64,000 nucleotides of DNA from Aporrectodea caliginosa. Its lineage: Eukaryota > Annelida > Clitellata > Crassiclitellata > Lumbricidae. A program made the position numbers and the translations under genes. The DNA is taken from contig JACEVL010000460.1 of assembly GCA_020284085.1 (NCBI GenBank), positions 372,001 through 436,000 of the forward strand, given 5' to 3'. The notes under the pieces were generated by a model that did not search any database, was not told the DNA's origin, and was given only the letters and a program-made list of their open reading frames with translations. Below are positions 57,001-63,790 of this stretch, piece by piece; positions within the stretch are counted from its first letter, which is position 1, and the number at the start of each line of letters is the position of its first letter.

Positions 57001-60000
57001 TGCTTTACATGGCGGCGGATGCAGACTGACTCCCTGCTTCACGCATGAGTGAACACCATGCAAACTCCTTCCCTGCTTTGCGCAAGCCCATAGGCCCTAC
57101 ATTGGTTCCACCCACACCGCCATAACTACCCTCATACCTACCCACATACGGGCCCACATAAGCGCTCACATAAGCACCATTTGGAATATGAAATATTACT
57201 CATCCATATATAATTACCGCTCCTGTAGGCGGAGCCTACTGCCTGAGGCTATAGGCTTGCGGGTTTACTGGCTCACACATACGGACTCACTTATGGACCC
57301 ATGTACGTCTTATTACCCACATACCCACACTCATGCCTACCCACATGGAGGCCCACAGAAGGCACCCATATTAATCACCTTTCTGCTTTACACGCTAGAG
57401 CACCTTACATTGATGTCCTTGTTACCCACTTCCACATATGTGGGCATATACGCAACCACATATGAACCCACATGCACTATATAGAATGACCGTAACTATA
57501 ATATCCTATGCGTAGTTTACAGACGGTAGACCTGTAGGCCCTATGCCTTCTCAGCGAAAAACGATAGAATTTATAGCATTAATTTACTTCCTCAATTGTA
57601 CCTTGTAGCGGTGTGTCTACATGAATGTCATTAAACGAATATACAATACAATTGCACACCCATATGGAATATTACTTACCTCCCAACTTTACACGGTAGA
57701 GACCATACATTGGTGGCCTTATTAAGCACTCTTACATACGTGCCCACAATAAGTGCCCACCCTAGACAACACATTCAGTCCTAAGGCGCATGGCTTTCTG
57801 GTGACGCTATAGAAGTTTAAAGATTTAGGAAAATCTTCAACATACTCTTTGTGGTTTTCACGCGGCGCTTTAGAAGTTTGGTGCTGTACGCCACCTCTGT
57901 ATTGTAAGGTTGACTTCAGCTGACGATCGGACCAGACTCGATAGGATCGTTCTTTGTCGGCGGTCACTTGGTGTAGCTCGCACGTGCTGCGTGGAATATT
58001 TCCTCCCAAGGCCAGACATCAGTACAAACTCAAACAGAGACCGCCTGACTTTGCTTTACCAACTCAGGACAAAAGAAATTTAATCCAACCCGAGGGTTTT
58101 ATACAAACACCTATATTAATTTTCTAATTTCTACCTTTTCGTAACAGCCGATTTATATCAAACAATCTTACGAATTCATTCTCCCTTACGGCATAACTGT
58201 TACAGTAGAATGTACCCGGTTGCGGTCTGTCAACCGGTTTACTTAATATTATTATTGCTAATCATGGCACTACTTATTATTAATATTCTCCTGTCATTGA
58301 ACTGCAAGCTAATTGGACATGCGACTGCTAGGTGAAGTACAAATCTGTACCTTTTTTCCATTAGAGATGAATATCTGGACTTTGGTGATTCAAAAGGCAT
58401 ACATCATCGCGTCTGTGGTCGCGTTGGCCGCAACAGTTGGCCAATGAAAGTCCGATTTGAAGGCACCTCAACCATTAACTTTACCTACATAATGGAGCTA
58501 AGACACACCTGCACTGCAGGCTACAATTTCAAGGTAAATTACAAACTTTCTTAATATCGATAGTACAGTTGTTAAGAAATACCACATAGCTTCCTATGAT
58601 ATAATTATAGTGGGGGTAGGGTAGCCTATTAGTAAGAGTGTCCATGCTATAACATGGAGATAATATTTTCAATCCTCCTCTAAGAACTCTACTGTGTAGG
58701 GAACTTGAGTCAGCCCTTCACTCACTATTGCTCAGCCCCATCGATTGATACTTGGTCATTTGACAGTGGCACTTAAGAACTATGTTTACAAATAGTAATA
58801 ATAATAATTAATAATAATAATAATTGTAATAATAATAACAATAGTAATAATGATAATGATAATAAATTGACATTGCATAAGCAACCTGTTCTGGTCCTAT
58901 TCTTTTTGCTAACTTTTGTTTATTTTCTAAATTGGCTTTGTTTGTTTTTCTAACCTTCATTGTTGACAAATGGTGTATTCTACAGATATAAATTGGTGTG
59001 CTAGAGTCTAAGAGTCAAAGTATGTAAGTAAGTATATCCTTTATTGCACCAATTGCTAACCGCATTTTGGTTTAGACTCTACAATGACCTAGAAAGGACA
59101 ATGTAATTTCGGGTTAAAATTGGACTTTATAATTTTTTTCTCATACTAATCATCTAAATAATATAACAGAAATAATTTTTATAACTAATTCATGCCCTAC
59201 AATGTATTTAAAATTATAAATGATAATTTTACTCTTTGTGTAAGCCGTCCAAAGGAGAAGACGAAAATTTCTCTAATTTGCCTCCTGTTATGAAATATAC
59301 CCATATAGCTGGTTTTATCCGGTTACTTAATAATCCACGTAGTACATGAGCAGGGTCGTTAATTATGGCCTAGAAGAGACGGGAATCTGCGTGCTGATAC
59401 TTTTATAAGAATCCGGAAGAAAGCCCACCCGAACCAGTCGTCTCCTTAGGGCCTGGAGTAAGCTATGATACACGGAGTCTAATGCCAATAGGTAAATGCA
59501 ATGGAAGACTTTCGAGAACGATGGCCAACTACATGAGAAACATAATGGTGTTGGGTTGAAGTGTGCAGACGTCTACACCTGCATCTCTCCATTGGCTAAA
59601 GAGCGCATTGGTCATCGATTCAGTTTGCACGAGACTCGAGTCTTTGGCTCTTTGCCATAAGTGAGGCATTTACCAGCAGGATGATCTTGAATAATAAACG
59701 CTTGGCAATGGGAAGTAAATACTCTTGTGCTTGCTGTATTTAATTTCTACAATCTATGTGTATGAATGCATCTTTTTATCAGTACTATCATATGAAAATT
59801 TATAGAGTGCAGGCTAAGTACATCACCGATGCGCTAGTACTTTTATATAATGTCCTGATGTCTGCTTTATCCATTTACGTTGTGATTTGTTTATAGGTGA
59901 AAGCAATGCAGACGAAAGTCAGTGATTTCCATTGGTTGTACGATAACTACCTCAGCTTGTGTCGTCTCTTTGGCCGAATATCAGCTTCTGTCTTAGACAA

Positions 60001-63000
60001 AACGCATGGTACGATTGACAATTGATGCAACAGTCGTTATTTGAAGACAGAACATACTTGGCTGCTCGTTTAAAAATGGCGACGTTTATAACTAAGCAAC
60101 ACTTCTGGGTGCTTTACAGAATTGGTTAAAAGTAAATTTTTGAAAAATAACTCTGAGTTGTTGGAGCTGCTGTGATTGTCTTCAGTCGTAGTCTGGAAAT
60201 GTTTCGAGGGCCAAGTTAGTCAAACGGATAGAGCGCTTGACAAGTGATATATGGAGTACGGGTTCCAGCCTTCACTGAGCCGGTTACTATAATAGGGATC
60301 TTGAGTAAGTAGGCCTACTTCACGCACAATTATTGATGTGAGTGCACTTCTGAACTTTGGAAGGAGGGTGATATCAAAATCAACTATACTGTTACTGTAC
60401 TGTTTCCAGTTCTTCCTAATTCGGCGACTTCACAGGATAAATTGGAGATGCAGATGTATCGGAGTGAGCTTTGGACGACAATCTTTCGTGGAGGCCTTGT
60501 TGCTAAGAAGTTTGAAAGATCGCTTTCTGGAAACTATGTACGTTCTGCGTTAATTTAGCTTAGCTACTAGAACGCCGTACTGGTTTGACATTATTGAGGA
60601 ATAGAGAGGGAATAGGTGTGTGAGTTTGCAGTAGTACTATTATACATTGATTTATCAACTGAAGTGTTTACAACGTATCTTGAACTGAACAATAAATTGT
60701 GATTGATTAAGATGTCGAAAATGTTAAGAATCACGTAAGCCTAACAATGGGCGTCTCAACGGAGTTGTCTTCTGACCTGATAACGGAGTTGTCTTCTGAC
60801 CTAACGGAGTTGTCTTCTGACCTGATTGACTACTTTCTCATTTCTACCTTCATGTTTGAACAATTGCACTGGCTTCCTTCTCTGCACACATTAAATTCAG
60901 AATCCTCCTTTTGGTCTTCAAGACACAAAAGGATCTTGCCACAGAATATGTAGCTGATGTATTACTCCGGCCTCTTTCAGCCTCCTCGCATCGACCACTC
61001 CGCTCTGCAAGCAGACTTGATCTTCTAGTTCCTCATACTAAAACAGATATATGACTCAGTCCCGGTCCTTTACCTCAATTGGTCCCTCTCTTTGGATAGC
61101 GCTGTCTCCGTATACTCGCTCTCAAATTCTAGCTGGTAACTCCTCCTTTGCTTTTCTCATAATCTATTTCTGCTTTCGTGACCTTGCAAACTGGAAGCGC
61201 CTCTCAACGGTTCACCCTATTTGGGGTGCTTTATAAATGTTTGAATACAGTACAACGATTACGAATTTAGTTTAGTGTACTATCTGCTGACACATCGTGC
61301 ATTAGACGCGAACGCTGCACCATGAGCTTCGTCTACTTTCTATGCCTCTATTTCGCAAGTGATGAAGACCATTGCTGTGGGGCGCGGTGGTGTAGGGGTA
61401 TGTTCGGTGCCTTGCAGCCGAAGGGTTGCGGGTTCGAATCCACCTCAAGCCGCCGCGTACATAGGACCCTGGGCAAGTCCTTCACTCAATTGCTCATGCG
61501 CTTCGGCGTGAAACTCCAGTTTCAGTGTCCGCGCTGTAGTCGGGAGCGCCTCTGTGTAGACATCTTGGAAGTGGCTATAACAAGAAGTGACCATTGTGTT
61601 TTGATTGTGGTCTTATATTGTGGGATCAGGAGCACCTCTGATGAATTTTTTTGAAGTGGTGCTAGATAAATCGGTCTTTACAATTACAACTGAAAATCTG
61701 TGTTATCTACAGGAGACATCCGATCAGTCTGATGTTGCAACGTTTCTAAATGATGTGGCCGAGTATAAATCAGAAAAGGCAAAGGCTTTCATAAACAGGT
61801 AAGCAGTTACATGAGAAATCAGTATAAGAGGTATGTTTCATTTTGTAATGTTGTTATGTGCTCTTGTTTCAACTTTTCTAGAAACGAAATCTTTGTTCCT
61901 GACACGCACAATTTTACAGCTTGGACAAATGTGGTCTTTGAACAACTGAACTGTCACAACTACAGAAGAATTGTCACCTCGTCTAATAGATGCCTATTTT
62001 TAGTTACTCAGTGATTGGCAAGTCTCTGTAGTTTGTTCCAAGTAGAGACAGACTTTGCCATAATGTTAACAACACATCTTGCAGTCCATTCTCTTTTTCC
62101 ATGCAGTGTCCACGTCTTTCAAGTTTCTTTTACTCTTCAATACAGGCAATCTGACTTGGTTTATAGCCCAGTGGTAAGGGTGTCCATTGCTCTGTGTTAA
62201 TTTTGATTTTGGTTTGTTTTTATATGTAGAATTTTCTTGATAGTTCTAATATTTTTTGACTTCTGATTATGTGCGAGTGTGCATTTTTAAGTTATTCTAT
62301 TTTACACTTAAGATTTTATGTTTTTTGGCAGTATGTCGCCAAGATGATCGCCATTTTTATTGGTCAACATTATTATGAATGGGCTGGTTCTCGTTTAGAC
62401 AATGTCAAGCTCTAGACTCTACATATAAAGCCTACCGTTTGCATCTGGGATGATAGCGCCTCGGAGTCCGTGATGCAGCCAGGGCCGGATTAAGACTTCT
62501 CGGGCCTCTAAGCCAAGAGACGGGTTTAGACTTCCGGGGTCATATAGCCCCAAAGCCAAGCAAAAGTACATGTCTCTGAACATAAAGTTCGAACCGTACG
62601 GAAACGATGTTTTTCTACTGAATATTGGCTAAATAATAATAATACATACATTTACTAGACCTATTGTCATTTTGACAATTAGGACCTCGGTGTAATTTGA
62701 TTAAATTCTTCCTGATAGTTGGTACCCTCAAAACGTTGTGGGGTCCAAAGCCATGGCTTAGTTGGCTTATGCGTTAATCCGGCCCTGGGTGCAGCTTCCA
62801 CACAGGATCTCTTTAAAATTACATCGTCGTCGTCGTCGTCGTCGTCGTTGTCATCATCAGCAGCATCGTCATTAAGCCTTGATTGCAGCTATCTAATGAC
62901 TAAGCATCAATCGATGGTGCTGAGCAATTGTGAGCAAAGCACTAGCTTAGCTAAGCTTCAACCACCCATACTCTATACATCACAATGCGAGCACTCTGAC

Positions 63001-63790
63001 TTATCCCACATCAACAGTTACTGTCAACTGCATGTGAGGAGGTCGTTCTATGATGACAAAGCGGCCTACTATGGAGACCGACCCATTGGCCTGAGGGATA
63101 TCTGTAAGCTGTACTTTCTTCCATTTGCAAAGTAGTGCTATTCAGTTTGACTTCAATCGAGCGTCGATTGTTCCTATTCCTCAATTCAGCACAGGCCAAG
63201 AATTCTGAACATGGTGTCAACTCTCAACGTTTCTAATCTTTTCAGATTCCGTATTGTTTTGTTTAAATGAAATTAATAAGTTCTGCTGTATTTTTGTAGA
63301 TGCAAAAGTCATCACAATCGCAACCATGACATCGGAGGCGAAGAGATTGATCGAGTGATTGCCTCAGTGTTTGCCGCTCTGCTCTGGCACACTCAGTCAC
63401 TGCGACATGACGTCAATATCTACTGTTAAGTATCCAGTTCTTTGGTTGTGTGTGAGTAGAGTGATAGATGATTGACTGGCTCATTGATGGACAGATTAAT
63501 GAATGGATGGAAGAATGGTCGAATGAATGGCTGGATGGTTGAGTGGTTGGATGGTTGAACGGATGTATCGATGGATGAGTGGTTAGATAAATGGATTAAT
63601 TATTGAATTGATGGACTGATTGATAGATTGATTGATGGTCTAATTAGTGAATAAGTTATATTGTGGAATATTTCAAGTAATAATTGATTATTGTTTTGCA
63701 TTGGTAGTGCGCAATGAATTCGTCGATGACAAAATATCTGATGGAATCCATGAAGCGTATTCTGCAGCTGAGAATCTCCGGCTGTTTCTG
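38686..63790 (+). CDS. Gene D: giant multidomain protein, DOC-like, SPRY and CUB-like (partial)
   Basis: At least 24 plus-strand exons. From 42196-42303 to 63018-63103 every junction keeps phase: 42705-42793, 44599-44687, 45391-45511, 46310-46442, 47135-47269, 47545-47654, 48231-48306, 48757-48850, 49858-49928, 51601-51720, 52195-52519, 53077-53150, 53772-53828, 54464-54595, 54799-54954, 55541-55608, 58365-58533, 59897-60008, 60410-60537, 61713-61798. Then come 63300-63424 and 63708-63790. An isolated DOC-like exon lies at 38686-38793. No signal peptide or membrane helix is seen, so the product is probably cytosolic. The order DOC-like, SPRY, helical region, CUB-like resembles giant E3-ligase or ZZEF1/HECTD4/HERC-type proteins; no catalytic domain is in the window. 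Both ends are incomplete. Confidence 0.75.
38822..39062 (-). mobile_element. LINE tail (AAACGAATATAT family), minus
   Basis: The minus strand reads FRERPYNFHLPDKDS and CMLFLNSNY, as at 19960-20064, and ends GATAAACGAATCTATATTATATTG. Confidence 0.75.
39180..40300 (-). mobile_element. L2/CR1-like LINE, 5'-truncated, 3' end in (GAAT)n
   Basis: The minus strand encodes the second half of a reverse transcriptase: GVPQGSVLGPLLY (in a neighbouring frame, one-base shift near 40165), catalytic FADDVQAYIH, LLLNPSKTQLIWLGSR, YYQLRQLRVVSRSL, VHAFVTSRIDHCSSLL, LHWLPVSQRISYRIA and FSVFGPSIWNDLPLKLR. The 3' end is GAGCGCTCCTGAGTAGTTTCTTGAAGGGCGCTATATAAATGCTC then (TGAA)n. The tail tetranucleotide and 3' hairpin are typical of L2/CR1-like elements. 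Confidence 0.9.
40304..40540 (-). mobile_element. SINE-1, tRNA-derived
   Basis: On the minus strand: GCCGCGGTGGTGTAGGGGTATG (box A) and TGCGGGTTCGAATCCACC (perfect box B GGTTCGAATCC), then CCTGGGCAAGTCCTTCACCTGCAATTGCTAATGCGC (central domain), GAGCGCCTCTGAGTAGACATCTTGAAGGGGCGCTATAACTAG and (CATA)n at the 3' end. Its 3' end resembles that of the LINE at 39180. Confidence 0.92.
40590..41276. mobile_element. hAT-type non-autonomous element with nested LINE tail
   Basis: The ends CAGGGTACCCAA and its loose mirror GTTTGGAAACCCCTG, with exact 8-bp target duplications GTTTAGGT at 40582-40589 and 41277-41284. The interior contains a minus-strand L2-like 3' fragment (40846 to about 41160; GCATTTATAAAGCGCCTTTAGC...TCAGAGGCGCTTCC). 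Confidence 0.88.
41285..41475 (+). mobile_element. SINE-2 copy, head interrupted by the hAT element
   Basis: GAATGGCAAAACTCC, GCGGGATCGATTCCAG (box B), then CTCAGCTTTCCATTCGCTAGGTGGCGCTGGTAGAATGAGCATTAGGACGT...CATACAGTTAAATTC. The start of the SINE lies left of the hAT element, before 40582. Confidence 0.75.
41780..42122 (+). mobile_element. LINE 3' UTR ending in (TGAT)n
   Basis: Non-coding stretch ending GTGAACAATAAAAGCATTGATTGATTGATT. The polyadenylation-like AATAAA followed by TGATT repeats mirrors the end of the LINE at 12090-12120, but the sequence is a different subfamily. Confidence 0.55.
42196..42793 (+). CDS. Gene D exons 42196-42303 and 42705-42793
   Basis: First exon (acceptor TTGTAG, donor GTTTGT) reads EQQISRSLLYIAKPLESNQM followed by AIKAVLRFLLLVFSCQ, an amphipathic helix pair. 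Second reads AKNKQAAPKDMYHFCRDIYV then DVDQKTGIIA, leading into the SPRY domain. The join is phase 0. Confidence 0.7.
42985..43110 (-). mobile_element. SINE-3 copy (partial)
   Basis: TTTGATGGCACTGAGCAATTATGAGTGAAAATCTTGCTCAAGGTCCCTACACAG, then a degraded head with GGCGTTACAAGC. Confidence 0.75.
43440..44225 (-). mobile_element. Degraded LINE reverse-transcriptase remnant
   Basis: The minus strand contains patches such as NRSIAIAVPPLWNKL (43615-43660) and DLRRIRPMLDF (about 44010-44045), the order expected for an L2/CR1 reverse-transcriptase tail, with many stops. Confidence 0.55.
44599..47269 (+). CDS. Gene D exons 44599-47269: SPRY domain
   Basis: Five in-phase exons. Blocks in order: NNERVSAVLAKMPFSPDF; YVEIEISSRGQRGAISVGAA; GYGSKSYGYFADDGW; TGDRMGCGVEFEGNKIKTVY and FTKNDER; IPSGDLFPAVGIRNGGEKVR. 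These are the signature strands of SPRY domains (GxxSIGxxP, SxGYxxDDG, GDxIGCGxxF, VFFTKNG, LFPxVGxxxxGExV). SPRY domains bind protein partners, often as the substrate-recognition part of ubiquitin ligases. Confidence 0.88.
44856..45262 (+). repeat. Decayed direct duplication, unit about 330 bp
   Basis: ATAGTAGCCTACTTGACTGTTT...GTAATTAAATGTTACTAGAA at 44864-44915 recurs at 45188-45255, followed in both by a similar 'CATC-GATGCTC/CATCTGCTC...GATT' stretch. Confidence 0.75.
45060..45150. mobile_element. Fragment of the CAGGGCCGGATTAA MITE
   Basis: CTTAACCCGGCCCTTGGCTTAGGGCCCCCGACCTCTTAATCCGGCCCTG resembles the right end of the MITE at 62480-62787. The left end was not found. Confidence 0.55.
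47545..49928 (+). CDS. Gene D exons 47545-49928: helical region
   Basis: Exons 47545-47654 (APGSDFINPNHLDLSNVSIE, MLWKTYKQFPEK), 48231-48306 (TDQGLILQLIKSTLPHLKPG), 48757-48850 (NTSEIFDHLCHLKESEEDDV) and 49858-49928 (GLDLFFPCKEARPKMFLDLL). Phases 2, 0, 1 and 0. The last donor is weak (GTTTGT); a GTAAAA site 4 bp downstream would break the frame. No known motif; leucine-rich helices predominate. Confidence 0.65.
47945..48065 (-). mobile_element. LINE 3' end with (TTCA)n tail
   Basis: (ATTC)n, then GTATTGCGCCTCTTCAAGGGAACTACTCAGAGGCGCTCCCAACCCAAGCGCGGCC, the complement of the L2-like 3' hairpin at 39182-39255. Confidence 0.8.
48950..49115 (+). mobile_element. SINE-3-like copy (degraded)
   Basis: GTGTAGAGACTTGGAGAAAGCCCTTCACTTACAATTGCTAAGGGCCATACATTGGTGCCTGATCATTAG matches the central domain in plus orientation; the head is eroded. 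Confidence 0.65.
49222..49565 (+). repeat. LINE 3' end plus CTTCCT pyrimidine tract
   Basis: TTTGTACACCAAAATGCGGCATGCAATTGGTTTCAATAAAGAAT is the 3' end of the (ACTT)n LINE family, here followed by about 290 bp of TCTTCC/TCC repeats instead of ACTT. Long Ser/Leu/Phe frames over it are artefacts. Confidence 0.85.
50308..50638. mobile_element. MITE with about 25-bp inverted ends
   Basis: GGTGTCACGAAATAGAGTATCCCCC at the left and GGGGGATAGAATATCTCGGGACACC at the right are imperfect inverted repeats. The interior carries repeated GTATCCCCC/TTATTCCCCCGG patches. The target duplication is unclear. Confidence 0.75.
50763..50895 (-). pseudogene. Inverted partial duplicate of a gene D exon
   Basis: The minus strand reads WVSQELSKTQEATDDVDRLE, KLIINYESKVVHFFQLVVHN, nearly identical to the end of exon 52195-52519 and its following intron (WVSQELSKPQEGTDDMDRLE, KLIIH). 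Homology extends past the exon end into intron DNA, so it is a DNA-level copy, not a retrocopy. The donor GTGAGT has become ATGAGT, so it cannot splice the same way. Confidence 0.88.
51079..51117. repeat. Short hairpin
   Basis: AGGAATGTCCTTAGA, 8-base loop, TCTGAGGACATTCCT: 15-bp stem with one mismatch (G-T in RNA). Confidence 0.8.
51601..53828 (+). CDS. Gene D exons 51601-53828
   Basis: 51601-51720 reads GSKLILFHSLCNYFSTVDLD and LPAKPSDLPE. 52195-52519 reads NLFTIMAKLFSISVRESMDL, VTPDTNGSTVIGRSVSLGDE, WVSQELSKPQEG and MDRLEKLIIH. 53077-53150 reads CCQLITPKVEDFLTRMTMLK. 53772-53828 reads RVLILELDTSFLATTLREL. The second exon has two AG acceptors 4 bp apart (TTTTTCAGTCAG); only the downstream one keeps the frame. 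Helix-rich, unrecognised. Confidence 0.68.
51930..52110 (-). mobile_element. SINE-3 copy, near full length
   Basis: ATATTGCTCTCCTTCCAAACTTCAGAAGTGCAGAAG (tail), ACATCGATGGCTCTGAGCCGTTGTGCATGAAGGACTTGGTCACGGTCCC (centre), then GAGGCTCGATCCC and TAACCAATTGGCTACC (head), all antisense. Confidence 0.85.
53840..53968 (+). mobile_element. LINE tail fragment (L2-like)
   Basis: SSLVSRSLKTFLSPRAFLAE then SASE-stop, and a 3' end GAGCGCCTCTGAATAGTTATTCTGAGAGAGGCGCTATATATATATC. It starts a few bases after a gene D exon. Confidence 0.75.
53975..54112. repeat. (ATAC)n microsatellite
   Basis: Nearly pure CATA/ATAC units; long Tyr-His-Thr frames are artefacts. Confidence 0.95.
54464..58533 (+). CDS. Gene D exons 54464-58533: helices and CUB-like domain
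   Basis: 54464-54595 reads RHKAKLLEHLKPVMMTIRKL. 54799-54954 reads EMQLEKELRIWEVDSPLTDR with a less certain end. 55541-55608 reads CLGATHFEIEFDKRCETEEA. 58365-58533 reads DEYLDFGDSKGIHHRVCGRV, NSWPMKVRFEGTSTINFTYI and TCTAGYNFK. The last two show the CUB-like core: GA-x-x-x-x-I-x-F-D-x-R-C, DYLxF-x-D, W-P-x-x-V-x-F-x-G and GYxF. The same core occurs in gene A on the opposite strand. Confidence 0.72.
55790..55995 (-). mobile_element. SINE-3, best-preserved copy
   Basis: On the minus strand: TCGATTGGTTAGAGCGGTCAGC (box A), TACGGGTTCGACCCTCATCC (box B), a central domain with CTTAAACAAATCTTTAACTCACAATTTCCCTCC, and the tail CACTTCTGAGCTTTCGAAGGAGGGCAATATCAAC-like. It defines the SINE-3 structure used for the other copies. 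Confidence 0.88.
56430..56935 (+). mobile_element. LINE reverse-transcriptase fragment
   Basis: SPGELSTNIGKAGSSRLVER, DQNAFRPTGSTTSALVSLLH, TSFLANNSCVTLISLDFSNA then FDTVRHSTLAAKL, and further, in another frame, VAVINAGVLQGSG. These are fingers and palm blocks of an L2-like reverse transcriptase; the catalytic block is lost after the frameshift near 56790. Confidence 0.85.
56960..57740. repeat. Degenerate CCCACATA/CCCTGCTTT repeat region
   Basis: About 56970-57100 repeats TTCCCTGCTTTRC at roughly 40-bp spacing. 57130-57480 repeats ACCCACATANGNGCCCACATA-type units. 57660-57740 returns to ATGGAATATTACTTACC and TGCCCACAATAAGTGCCCACC. No coding support. Confidence 0.6.
58640..58775 (+). mobile_element. 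SINE-3 copy (partial)
   Basis: CATGCTATAACATGGAGATAATATTTTCAATCCTCCTC, then GTGTAGGGAACTTGAGTCAGCCCTTCACTCACTATTGCTCAGCCCCATCGATTG, the central domain in plus orientation. Confidence 0.75.
59025..59480 (-). mobile_element. (ACTT)n-family LINE 3' fragment
   Basis: GTAAGTAAGTATATCCTTTATTGCACCAATTGCTAACCGCATTTTGG is the complement of the 3' end at 30600-30660. Further right, a minus-strand reverse-transcriptase tail with many stops is visible up to about 59480. Confidence 0.8.
59897..63790 (+). CDS. Gene D exons 59897-63790 (right part, incomplete)
   Basis: 59897-60008 reads VKAMQTKVSDFHWLYDNYLS. 60410-60537 reads KLEMQMYRSELWTTIFRGGL and KKFERSLSGNY. 61713-61798 reads DVATFLNDVAEYKSEKAKAF. 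63018-63103 reads YCQLHVRRSFYDDKAAYYGD. 63300-63424 reads GGEEIDRVIASVFAALLWHT. 63708-63790 reads RNEFVDDKISDGIHEAYSAA. Exon 63018-63103 ends in phase 1 but 63300 needs phase 2, whereas 61798 (phase 2) would fit 63300 directly. So 63018-63103 may be alternative or spurious, or a small exon is missing. Confidence 0.65.
60192..60392 (+). mobile_element. SINE-3 copy, plus orientation
   Basis: GGCCAAGTTAGTCAAACGGATAGAGCGCTTGAC and GAGTACGGGTTCCAGCC form the tRNA-like head; GGGATCTTGAGTAAG...TTCACGCACAATTATTGATGTGAGTGCACTTCTGAACTTTGGAAGGAGGGTGATATCAA is the centre and tail. Confidence 0.83.
60740..61245 (+). mobile_element. Degraded LINE tail (L2-like)
   Basis: FMFEQLHWLPSLHTLNSES, RSFTSIGPSLWIALSPYTRS and a 3' end with TGGGGTGCTTTATAAATGTTTG. 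The first 90 bp contain a three-fold GGAGTTGTCTTCTGACCT repeat. Confidence 0.7.
61377..61605 (+). mobile_element. SINE-1, tRNA-derived, plus orientation
   Basis: GGGGCGCGGTGGTGTAGGGGTATG (box A), TTGCGGGTTCGAATCCACC (box B), CCCTGGGCAAGTCCTTCACTCAATTGCTCATGCGC (centre) and GTAGTCGGGAGCGCCTCTGTGTAGACATCTTGGAAGTGGCTATAAC (LINE-like tail). Good match to 40304-40540. Confidence 0.92.
62480..62787. mobile_element. hAT-type MITE, ends CAGGGCCGGATTAA
   Basis: Inverted ends CAGGGCCGGATTAAG and TTAATCCGGCCCTG; flanking 8-bp sequences GATGCAGC (62472-62479) and GGTGCAGC (62788-62795) match at seven of eight positions. Non-coding, 308 bp. Confidence 0.85.
62822..62965. mobile_element. (GTC)n array and partial SINE-3
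   Basis: (GTC)8-like run, then CTATCTAATGACTAAGCATCAATCGATGGTGCTGAGCAATTGTGAGCAAAGC, the SINE-3 centre in minus orientation. Confidence 0.65.
63470..63660. repeat. Degenerate (ATGG)n/(TTGA)n repeats
   Basis: Imperfect GATGGATGAATGG/TTGATTGATGG units between two gene D exons; a similar patch lies at 63835-63950. Confidence 0.8.

Noticed and set aside
61377..61450. A functional tRNA gene
   Set aside because: Box A and B are present, but the body continues into the SINE-1 domain and an identical arrangement occurs at 40304-40540.
61884..61995. Extra gene D exon (NEIFVPDTHNFTAWTNVVF)
   Set aside because: The acceptor fits the phase but there is no usable donor, and the neighbouring exons join without it.
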